Part shown: positions 31,381 to 38,193 of the stretch, piece after piece
How positions within the stretch are numbered: position 1 is the first letter of the stretch
Layout of the letters: every line of letters starts with the position of its first letter
Source: CAYXVU01 sp964468725
GTDB lineage: Bacteria; Acidobacteriota; Blastocatellia; UBA7656
Direction: 5' to 3'
DNA: 40,398 nt
Assembly (NCBI GenBank): GCA_964468725.1
Contig: CAYXVU010000023.1
Coordinates: forward strand, 1-40,398
Notes under the pieces: model-generated
Told to the model about the DNA's origin: nothing
Database searches by the model: none
What the model saw: the letters and a program-made list of their open reading frames with translations, nothing else
Position numbers and translations under genes: made by a program

Positions 31381-32093
31381 TGACGCTCGCCCAAGCGGTG
31401 CAGGATTTTATCGAACACCTTGCAGGCCAATCGGCAGCACCGGCTTTCTATCTTTCCGCTCTCTCCTCACTCACCGACCGTTTCGGCGGGACGAGGCCGG
31501 TATCGGCCATTACGCCGAACTGGCTGCACAGCTTTCTGGCGTGCTGGTACGTCGAACAGGTCAGCGCCACGTCACCAAGTGCCACCCTGCTTTCCCGGCT
31601 ACCGGAGCCGCAGGAGATGATTGTCGCTTTACAAGATTTTTTTCGTTGGCTTGCCCAATCAGAGAGCGGCGCACCGGCTGCTGCGCGCCTTGCAGTGATT
31701 GCCGAACTTGCGCCGCATCTGCCGCGCGCCTTGCAGTGCTTCACAGCGCTCACCCGCCACCTCGCCGAACGCGGCGGCGCGGTTACTTTTACGGAGTATC
31801 TCTCCTCTTTTGAAGCAGGCGGGCGAAGTGCCTATGACCTCGACACGCCCGAAGAGGTCGGCTCGCTGGAAGGCTATTTTCGTATCCTGCGGATCGCAGG
31901 GACGGAGATCGAAGCGGAGGAGATCATCACCGAGACGATCATCTGGCCTATTCGCTTTCCCGAAAGTGTAACCGAGTTTATGACCATCGGGTTTCTCCTC
32001 AATCTGGAAGTCGTGCGGCTGGCAGGAGAATGGCGGATAGCAGGTTGCGGATTCGTTTATCCGCCGGGTACGGATGTGTTGGGCGAGGAGTGA
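31380..32093 (+). CDS. Uncharacterised protein coupled to the Lys-tail protein
   Basis: A 237-residue protein starting at ATG 31380 in a TGATG overlap. Residues 1-65 (LAQAVQDFIEHLAGQSAAPA, then a Trp-Leu-His helix near NWLHSFLACWY) recall the SAM-like core-binding domain of tyrosine recombinases, but no catalytic domain follows. The C-terminal half ends with VVRLAGEWRIAGCGFVYPPG, a beta hairpin typical of small SH3- or SnoaL-like domains. No assigned family. It lies 16 bases from the convergent kinase stop. Translational coupling implies it works with the upstream protein. Confidence 0.7.
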   Translation: MTLAQAVQDFIEHLAGQSAAPAFYLSALSSLTDRFGGTRPVSAITPNWLHSFLACWYVEQVSATSPSATLLSRLPEPQEMIVALQDFFRWLAQSESGAPAAARLAVIAELAPHLPRALQCFTALTRHLAERGGAVTFTEYLSSFEAGGRSAYDLDTPEEVGSLEGYFRILRIAGTEIEAEEIITETIIWPIRFPESVTEFMTIGFLLNLEVVRLAGEWRIAGCGFVYPPGTDVLGEE

Positions 32094-32109
32094 CGTTGCA
32101 AGCGGCGCT

Positions 32110-33882
32110 TCAGCGTTGATTTTCGGCTGCGAGGATCAGGTCAACATTAGCGCGATCAATCGCCGTGAGGTCGGAATCTCGATACTCGCGGCGCGGCGTG
32201 TACCATGCGCGATAGTTGAAGTAGCGGCGGATTTCCGGTCGTTCAAAGATGCGACCATGGCGGGCATAGATGGTATTGCGCAGCAGGCGCAATGCGACTT
32301 TCGAAAGCCCATCGAGATCAGCCGAAGTCAGCCGCGCGCCGCTGACGATCTTTGCTTCCGCCTGCTCAAAACTGGCGATTCGGGCTGGCGCTTTCTCTTC
32401 GGCGGGCGCTTTGGTCTGCGGCGCTTCTGTCTCTCGATTGGCATTGCGATTGGCGTTGGAAGGCGTCGGCAGATTGTCGGGCGGCAGCGGCGCAACTCCG
32501 GCGGTTGGCGGAATGCCGGTTGGCGTATGCATTGCGGTCGCTGTGTTTTGATTGGCTGATTGGTTGCCATTGGCAAGCGATACCGTCGCATTTTGATTCG
32601 GCGAATCGGCTCTGCGATTGCTTAGCAGATACCAACCTGCCAGGCTGCCGAGTGCGACGACGAGCAGAGCCAATGCCAGCCACACCACCTTACTCGAAGA
32701 TTTTTGCGCCGCGACGACTGGCGCTGGCGCGTAGCCCCTTGCAGCGAGGTTGTCCTGCCCCGGCGGCGCACTCATTCGATTAGGCGGTGGGTGCTGCCAG
32801 TTGGCGGCACGGGCTTCGCGCCTCGGCTGTAGCGCACCGTGATGTGCGACCTCCTCGATAGCTTGTTGCAGTTCGCGCGCCATGGCGTTGGCATCGCTTT
32901 GCCGCGACTGACGGTCTTTCGCCAGCGCGCGCAGGATGATTTGCTCAAGCGCCTCCGGAACCTGTACATCAGCGGGCAAGCGCGGCGGCGGTTCGGTCAG
33001 GTGTTTGGCAACGATGCCGGTCGCCGTCGCCGCATCGAAAGGTGGTCGTCCGGCCAGCATTTCATACAACATCGCTCCCAAACTATAGACATCGGCGCGG
33101 GCATCCAACTCTTCTGCGCGACATTGCTCCGGCGACATGTAGTACGGCGTGCCGATAACGATGCCGGTTCTGGTCAGCGAACCCGCCGAAGTATCGAGGG
33201 CTTTTGCAATGCCGAAGTCTAAGACTTTTGCGGTTTCGGCTTCGTCCTCGGCTTGCGGCGGCAGGACGATGATATTGTCGGGTTTGATATCGCGGTGCAC
33301 GATTTGACTGCGGTGGGCTGCGCCGATACCCGCGCAGATTGCGCGCATCAACGAGACTGCGCGCGGCGCAGCCAGCCGCCCTTCGCGTTCAAGTACATCG
33401 CGCAGCGGGGTGCCCGAAACGAGTTCCATGACGATGAAGGCCGGGGCGTCTTCGCCGCTCGCCTCGCCGTAGTCGTGAATCGTCACCACATTCGCATGGC
33501 GCAGCATCGCCGCCGCCCGCGCTTCTCTGCGAAAGCGTTCGACGGCAGCCGTATCTGCGAAGGCGCTCGCGTGCAGAACCTTGACGGCGACTTCATCGCC
33601 AATGCGAACGCGCCGCGCCCGATAGACAGTACCCATACCGCCCTCTCCGAGTTTCGCAAGGATTTCGTACTTTGCTTCTAACACGCGCCCGATCATCGGA
33701 TCAGCATCCGATGACGGGGTGCTGAGGGAGGGAGGGACAGCGTCAACGCGTGTCTGGGGTAAGATGGGCAGCGTAGCAGCGTCGTGTGGTTCAGTTATGG
33801 CTTGGCTGATCGTCTGCACACCGCAGCGGTGGCAAAATCGCGCGCCGTCGGCAAGTTCTTGATGGCACTTCGGACAAGTCAT
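32110..33882 (-). CDS. Membrane Ser/Thr protein kinase with zinc ribbon and YARHG domain
   Basis: A 590-residue Hanks-type kinase. A zinc ribbon (Cys3, Cys6, Cys17, Cys20) opens the chain. The kinase domain (about 72-340) has the glycine loop LGEGGMGTVY, Lys101 (VAVKVL), HRD at 197-199, DFG at 222-224 and GTPYYMSPEQ. A transmembrane helix (399-420) separates it from an Asn/Pro-rich stalk (425-505) and an external YARHG domain (about 520-590, with YARHG at 539-543). The kinase faces the cytosol and YARHG the periplasm, so the protein looks like a receptor; the YARHG role is unknown but often linked to peptidoglycan or surface sensing. ATG 33882 has a weak ribosome site; the longer open frame to 33999 is rejected because Zn-ribbon starts are the rule. 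Confidence 0.94.
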   Translation of the reverse strand: MTCPKCHQELADGARFCHRCGVQTISQAITEPHDAATLPILPQTRVDAVPPSLSTPSSDADPMIGRVLEAKYEILAKLGEGGMGTVYRARRVRIGDEVAVKVLHASAFADTAAVERFRREARAAAMLRHANVVTIHDYGEASGEDAPAFIVMELVSGTPLRDVLEREGRLAAPRAVSLMRAICAGIGAAHRSQIVHRDIKPDNIIVLPPQAEDEAETAKVLDFGIAKALDTSAGSLTRTGIVIGTPYYMSPEQCRAEELDARADVYSLGAMLYEMLAGRPPFDAATATGIVAKHLTEPPPRLPADVQVPEALEQIILRALAKDRQSRQSDANAMARELQQAIEEVAHHGALQPRREARAANWQHPPPNRMSAPPGQDNLAARGYAPAPVVAAQKSSSKVVWLALALLVVALGSLAGWYLLSNRRADSPNQNATVSLANGNQSANQNTATAMHTPTGIPPTAGVAPLPPDNLPTPSNANRNANRETEAPQTKAPAEEKAPARIASFEQAEAKIVSGARLTSADLDGLSKVALRLLRNTIYARHGRIFERPEIRRYFNYRAWYTPRREYRDSDLTAIDRANVDLILAAENQR

Positions 33883-34014
33883 TGGGCATCTCAGTGGCAG
33901 ATTGTGCTGCCGCGATGATGGTAGCCACTTGTCCGAAGTGTGTAAAGCGATGTATGACAAAGCGGCGCGCGCTGACTCTGCAACCCGCGCCGCAAGCAAC
34001 TGGACAAGGCGGAA

Positions 34015-34764
34015 TTACTGGCCGCCCGGTTTTTTGAACTTGGCATCATCAATCGCCACGTTTTGTTGGACTTCCGTGATATTGATGGTGAAGCTGATGG
34101 CCGGGGTCACTTGACGAATTGTGAACGGCATCTTGAAGCCATCCACATCCTTGTAATTTTCGAAGTAACTCTCGATGGCCATCTTCCCTTGCGGTGTCTC
34201 GCGCTCGGCATCGGTGCGGACGAGAAAGCCACTCTCGATATCGAAGTACCAGAGTTCCGTCGCGCCTTCTTTTGGAACGGCTTCAACAATGTAGGCCTCT
34301 TTATCGGCAACTTTGCCTTTGCCCTTCAGCGTCAGCTTCGGGTACAGCTCTTTGAGTTTGATGTCGCGATAAAAATCTGCGCCGAGTTTGGTATCCGCCA
34401 ATTCGATGCCAGTCTTTTCTCGCAGCCCCGATTGCGGGTCTTGCGACCAGGCAACTGTGCCATCAAAGCCTTCTTGCACTAAACCGAAACCGCTGATGTC
34501 TAAGATCATGGCGGTTTTATTCGGCGCTTTGGCATACATCTCAATCGGGGCGTTGACGCCCATGGCGGGAATATCGAAAGTGCCTTTGGCTGCACGGCTG
34601 GTGAATTTTTGGATGGCCGCTTTGCCGCCGCTGGCGGCAACATATTTCTCAATGATCTGGTCAACCGTCGGCATCGCTTCGTTCTTCGCTGCCGGGGTGG
34701 TTTGCGCCCATGCAGAAATCGCTGCCATCAGGCCGAGTAGGAGAATCGTAGTTGTTCGCTTCAT
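34015..34764 (-). CDS. LolA-like exported protein (outer-membrane lipoprotein-sorting type)
   Basis: A 249-residue protein with a signal peptide (about 1-20, AWAQ) and a half-barrel LolA/LolB-like fold. Visible are VDQIIEKYVAASGGKAAIQK near the start, VAWSQDPQSG in the middle, and the strand TELWYFDIESGFLVRTDAE. Family members carry lipids or lipoproteins through the periplasm, but acidobacteria have many diverged copies whose cargo is unknown. AAGGAAGG precedes the ATG. It lies 94 bases after the S41 protease start region in the same direction and could be co-transcribed with it. Confidence 0.85.
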   Translation of the reverse strand: MKRTTTILLLGLMAAISAWAQTTPAAKNEAMPTVDQIIEKYVAASGGKAAIQKFTSRAAKGTFDIPAMGVNAPIEMYAKAPNKTAMILDISGFGLVQEGFDGTVAWSQDPQSGLREKTGIELADTKLGADFYRDIKLKELYPKLTLKGKGKVADKEAYIVEAVPKEGATELWYFDIESGFLVRTDAERETPQGKMAIESYFENYKDVDGFKMPFTIRQVTPAISFTINITEVQQNVAIDDAKFKKPGGQ

Positions 34765-34858
34765 AGCTCTTTCCTTCCTTATCTATGGTTGCTGTTGATG
34801 TGCCTTCAGAAAAGGCGCGTATTAGACGGCTGCACATTCTCTTCCTCTGACAGCGTGG

Positions 34859-36163
34859 TTAGGCAGCCTTCTTCGATTGCGACGCGCTCTGCTTGCGCAC
34901 CTCGTTGATAGCGGCTTCGAGTTGCGCGTCGCGCCCATTGAGTAAGTCTTTGCGGGTCAGTCTCACTTCGAGATCCGGCAGCACGCCGCGCCCTTCGACC
35001 AGCACGCCTTTCGGCGTCTTGAAATCGGCAATCGCGTATTGGAATAGCGCGCCCGTCGGCAGTTTTTCAAAGGTCGACGGCAGCGCCGCGCCGACGCTCC
35101 GTTCGCCGATGATGATGGCGCGACCATTCTCTTGCATGCCGGAGGAGAAGACTTCGCTTGTCGAACCACTTGCGCCATCGAGCAAAATAATGACCTTCCC
35201 AGTGTACGGATTGGGGCACGGAACGACATTGAAATTCATATAGCCCTGTCGCATGGTCATGCGACCGAGCGACAGAGTGCGACTCTCCAAATACCCAGCG
35301 ATGTGATTGGCCATCGTGCCAATACCGCCGGGATTGCCGCGCAGATCGAAGATGATTCCCGGCGCGTCCGCCATGCTTTGAATCGCTTCCGTGATGCGCG
35401 CCGTCAAGATCGGCACGAAGATGTTGAAGCGAATGTAGCCGATACCATCGGCCAGACGCCGCGCTTCAAATTCAGTATAGTGCGGCGGAAAATTGCCGAT
35501 TCGCAACGACATCTCCCCCGGCAATTTCTGGCGTTTGAGGGTGACTTCGTGCGGGCGCTCCTTTTCATCCAGATAAACGAGGCGCACGGAGGTATCGAGT
35601 TTGCCGCTCAATTGCCCCAGCAGTGCGCGCATTATGTTGAGGCGTACACGGGCGGGTGGCAGGTTGCTCTTCTCAAATCGTTTGCCGAGTTGCTCAACGG
35701 TCGTCTGTTCGACCTCTGTGATGACATAGCCAGGCCGCAATCCGGCGCGCGCGGCTGACGAGTCGGGAGTGATCTGCGTAATCGTTGCGCGTCCGTCAAT
35801 CAGACGCAGATCAAGGCCAACGCCGCTACCGGCAAATTCAGAGGAAGCGATTTGCACGACGGCTTCGGGAGAGAGAATGCGAAAGTGCGATTGCTTGAGT
35901 TCGTCTAGCATCTTTTGCAACAGGGTGTAGAGTTCCTGATCGCTCTTCACCTCTTTGACACGCGGCGCGTATTGCTCGCGCACTTTATCCCAATCGACGC
36001 CGCCGAGCGTCGGGTCGAAGTGCTTCTCTTTGACAGTACGCCAAACGATCTCGAAGCATTGATCATACAATTCGTTGGCGGGCGATCCAGCCGCAACGCT
36101 CTGGGCCAACAACAGGGTTGAAAACCAGGTACAAAGGAGAGCGATAATTGTGAACCTCTTCAT
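34859..36163 (-). CDS. Exported S41 protease with PDZ domain, tricorn-like active site
   Basis: A 434-residue exported protease. Signal peptide (about 1-24), helical N-terminal domain (30-100), PDZ domain (about 105-190, GLRPGYVITEVEQTTV) and TSPc core (about 215-400, IIFDLRGNPGG). The nucleophile is Ser334 (ASGSTSE). CtpA-type enzymes have a catalytic Lys 25 residues later; here that position is Ala359. A Ser92-His93 pair (QSHFRIL) and Glu389 (VEGRG) fit the Ser-His-Ser-Glu tetrad of tricorn and related S41 proteases, so it is probably active by that mechanism. It cleaves unknown periplasmic proteins or peptides. About 95 bases before the LolA-like gene. Confidence 0.9.
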   Translation of the reverse strand: MKRFTIIALLCTWFSTLLLAQSVAAGSPANELYDQCFEIVWRTVKEKHFDPTLGGVDWDKVREQYAPRVKEVKSDQELYTLLQKMLDELKQSHFRILSPEAVVQIASSEFAGSGVGLDLRLIDGRATITQITPDSSAARAGLRPGYVITEVEQTTVEQLGKRFEKSNLPPARVRLNIMRALLGQLSGKLDTSVRLVYLDEKERPHEVTLKRQKLPGEMSLRIGNFPPHYTEFEARRLADGIGYIRFNIFVPILTARITEAIQSMADAPGIIFDLRGNPGGIGTMANHIAGYLESRTLSLGRMTMRQGYMNFNVVPCPNPYTGKVIILLDGASGSTSEVFSSGMQENGRAIIIGERSVGAALPSTFEKLPTGALFQYAIADFKTPKGVLVEGRGVLPDLEVRLTRKDLLNGRDAQLEAAINEVRKQSASQSKKAA

Positions 36164-36260
36164 GCCTTTTCCTCAGTTCGATGTTGAGATATACGATGGC
36201 AGCCTCCACCTAAGTTCATCTAGAAAAGCCTAGCCCAGCGTGCTGAAGATCAACAAGCAG

Positions 36261-36282
36261 AGCGGCGCTCCATCCCGCCGCT
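36261..36282 (-). terminator. Hairpin between the phosphofructokinase and S41 genes
   Basis: AGCGGCG (36261-36267) pairs with CGCCGCT (36276-36282) across an eight-base loop. It lies downstream of the phosphofructokinase stop. No run of T follows on the minus strand, so intrinsic termination is uncertain. Confidence 0.35.
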
Positions 36283-36338
36283 TTACGAAAATTTTACCTT
36301 CTTAACATCTTGCGACGAGCGCGGCGGCAAGGCGTTAA

Positions 36339-37436
36339 TCAATCTGCATCACCGGCAAACGAGATGCTTAGATTGCGCGCCACTCTGAGCAGATAGTGAT
36401 CTGACGCCACTGAGCGCGTGCCTTTGATACATTCGGCGAGCGGCACAAACTTGATCTCGTTATCGTCCCAGGCGACCAACTGCGAGAAGCGGCCTTCGGC
36501 GATGGCATGCACAGCGTAGGCACCGTAGGATGACGCCAGCACGCGATCAAACGAAGTGGGAGTTCCGCCGCGCTGCAAATGTCCGAGTACGACGACGCGC
36601 GCATCTTTCCCAGTGAGCGCAATCAAGCCTTTTGCCACTTGTTCGGCGATGCCGCCCAGTCGCGCCGGTTGCTGGGCGCTGCCCTCTTCCCGATAGACTT
36701 CATGGCCGCTGACCGGCTTTGCTCCTTCGGCGACAACGATGACGGAGAATTTGCGACCGGCGGCCTCCCGTTGGTTGACTTTGGCTGCGACTTTCTCAAG
36801 ATGGAAAGGAATCTCCGGTATCAAGATGACATCGGCGCCGCCCGCAATTCCCGCTTGCAAGGCAATCCAACCGACGTGCCGCCCCATCACTTCGAGTAGC
36901 AATACGCGATCATGGCTTTCAGCTGTCGTATGCAATCGGTCGAGGGCTTCGGTGGCAATATCAAGCGCTGTGTCGAAGCCAAAGGTGAGATCGGTTCCCA
37001 TCAAATCGTTGTCAATCGTTTTGGGTACGCCGACAACTTTGACGCCGAATCGAGCAATTTCATGGGCAATCAGTTGTGACCCATCGCCGCCGATGACGAC
37101 AAGAGCCTCCAACCCGAGTCGCTGATAATTTTCCGCCGCTTCACGGTAGGCTGACTCATTGATAATATGCTGACCATCAGCGGTGCGGACGACAAAGACG
37201 CCCTTATTGACCGAACCGAGAATTGTGCCGCCGCGCGGCAAGAGTCCGCGCACATCATCTATGGTAAGCGGGCGGGTTTTGGTCGCCCCGAGCAAACCCT
37301 CAAATGCGTCTTCAATCCCGATGACTTCCCAGCCATAGACGCTGACAGCGGTTTTGACGACCGCGCGAATGACGGCATTGAGTCCCGGCGCGTCCCCGCC
37401 TCCAGTTAGGACACCGATGCGTTTGGTTGATGACAT
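36339..37436 (-). CDS. pfkA: 6-phosphofructokinase with mixed phosphoryl-donor signature
   Basis: A 365-residue PfkA-family enzyme, converting fructose 6-phosphate to the 1,6-bisphosphate in glycolysis. Motifs: GVLTGGGDAPGLNAVIR for the donor phosphate, GGDGS (116-120), PKTIDNDL (138-145) with catalytic Asp142, and the fructose-6-phosphate site GRHVGWIALQAG. Gly119 (Gly104 in E. coli) favours ATP, while Lys139 (Lys124) is typical of pyrophosphate or group III enzymes. The donor can therefore not be assigned. GAAGGG precedes the ATG. It stands as a single gene about 110 bases from the STAS gene. Confidence 0.95.
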   Translation of the reverse strand: MSSTKRIGVLTGGGDAPGLNAVIRAVVKTAVSVYGWEVIGIEDAFEGLLGATKTRPLTIDDVRGLLPRGGTILGSVNKGVFVVRTADGQHIINESAYREAAENYQRLGLEALVVIGGDGSQLIAHEIARFGVKVVGVPKTIDNDLMGTDLTFGFDTALDIATEALDRLHTTAESHDRVLLLEVMGRHVGWIALQAGIAGGADVILIPEIPFHLEKVAAKVNQREAAGRKFSVIVVAEGAKPVSGHEVYREEGSAQQPARLGGIAEQVAKGLIALTGKDARVVVLGHLQRGGTPTSFDRVLASSYGAYAVHAIAEGRFSQLVAWDDNEIKFVPLAECIKGTRSVASDHYLLRVARNLSISFAGDAD

Positions 37437-37545
37437 AAGCCCTTCCCGATTGAGAATAGAAGATTGTGGCTTGCCAATGGCCGACTGTCCATAGCAACTC
37501 CCTTACCCAAGATTCAATGAGGGCGCGACAGAGCAAGATCAGCAG

Positions 37546-37875
37546 CTACCCTCCGTCTGCTTCATCGTTTCGCATATCAACCAGATGAATTGCGCCCTCG
37601 CCCCGCAGCAGCCCGACGCGATAGAGGTTGTGTCCGAGCATCTGTGGAGCACCGACGAGCGTGAGTCGCTTGGCGCGGGCTTGCAGATGGCGCAGCGCAT
37701 TGATGCAAGTTACGATGGCAATACCATCTTCGATGTCGCACGCCGAAAAGTCGAGCGCGATCTCTTGATCGGCCAGTAGGCCAAGCCGATGCAAACAGGC
37801 TTCGAGGTCTGCGACATTATGCGCCCGCCACTCGCCTTCGACCTTTACGATTTCAGTAGGAGTCGGTTTCACCAT
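37546..37875 (-). CDS. STAS domain protein with acidic residues at the phosphosite
   Basis: A 109-residue single STAS domain, the fold of anti-anti-sigma factors. ALDFSACDIEDGIAIVTCIN aligns with the loop that normally reads D-S-S-G-L; Glu49-Asp50-Gly51 replaces Ser-Ser-Gly, so the usual kinase target serine is absent. The rest (LTLVGAPQMLGHNLYRVGLL) is typical. It may therefore be a constitutively 'phosphorylated-like' regulator or have a role in lipid or intermembrane transport (MlaB-like). No strong ribosome site. No sigma factor or anti-sigma kinase lies next to it. Confidence 0.82.
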   Translation of the reverse strand: MVKPTPTEIVKVEGEWRAHNVADLEACLHRLGLLADQEIALDFSACDIEDGIAIVTCINALRHLQARAKRLTLVGAPQMLGHNLYRVGLLRGEGAIHLVDMRNDEADGG

Positions 37876-37928
37876 GCGCGATCATCATAACAATTTTCAT
37901 AAATGACAAGCGGATTTATCGACCGCGC

Positions 37929-37957
37929 TTGTCAGCAAAAAGGTGATTCGCTAGAAT
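37929..37957 (+). promoter_or_regulatory. Sigma-70-type promoter of the tRNA-Lys gene
   Basis: TTGTCA (37929-37934) and TAGAAT (37952-37957) are separated by exactly 17 bases and lie just before the tRNA. Six bases then lead to G at 37964, the first base of the mature tRNA. Both hexamers match the consensus at four or five of six positions. Confidence 0.75.
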
Positions 37958-37963
37958 GCAGGC

Positions 37964-38036
37964 GGGCCGTTAGCTCAGTTGGTAGAGCAGCAGACTCTTA
38001 ATCTGCGGGTCGTTGGTTCGAGCCCAACACGGCTCA
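37964..38036 (+). tRNA. tRNA-Lys (anticodon CUU)
   Basis: A complete 73-base cloverleaf. The 7-bp acceptor stem pairs GGGCCGT with ACGGCTC (one G-U pair), with discriminator A at 38036. The D arm is GCTCAGTTGGTAGAGC, the anticodon arm GCAGA-CTCTTAA-TCTGC with anticodon CTT, and the T arm GTTGG-TTCGAGC-CCAAC. It decodes AAG lysine codons. No CCA is encoded, so it must be added. No intron is present. Confidence 0.97.
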
Positions 38037-38055
38037 TACTATGTCAGTAGGTTAC

Positions 38056-38084
38056 AGCCACCACAATGGCGGCTTTCTCTTTTC
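38056..38084 (+). terminator. Terminator of the tRNA-Lys gene
   Basis: AGCCACC (38056-38062) pairs with GGCGGCT (38068-38074) with one mismatch across a five-base loop, and TTCTCTTTTC follows. It lies 20 bases after the tRNA 3' end, so the transcript would be short and monocistronic. Confidence 0.7.
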
Positions 38085-38193
38085 GTCACAGATCATGCAC
38101 TTCTTTCGTCGCTTCAGGGGTCTCTGCAATCCCGCCTTTTCGATGCTTTTGAGAGAGCGGCTGCCGTATAGTTGACCGAAACCGTCTATACAA

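Noticed and set aside
31380..32093. Tyrosine recombinase or mobile-element gene
   Set aside because: Only a SAM-like start is suggested; the catalytic Arg-His-Arg-Tyr region is absent and no attachment site or other mobile gene is near.
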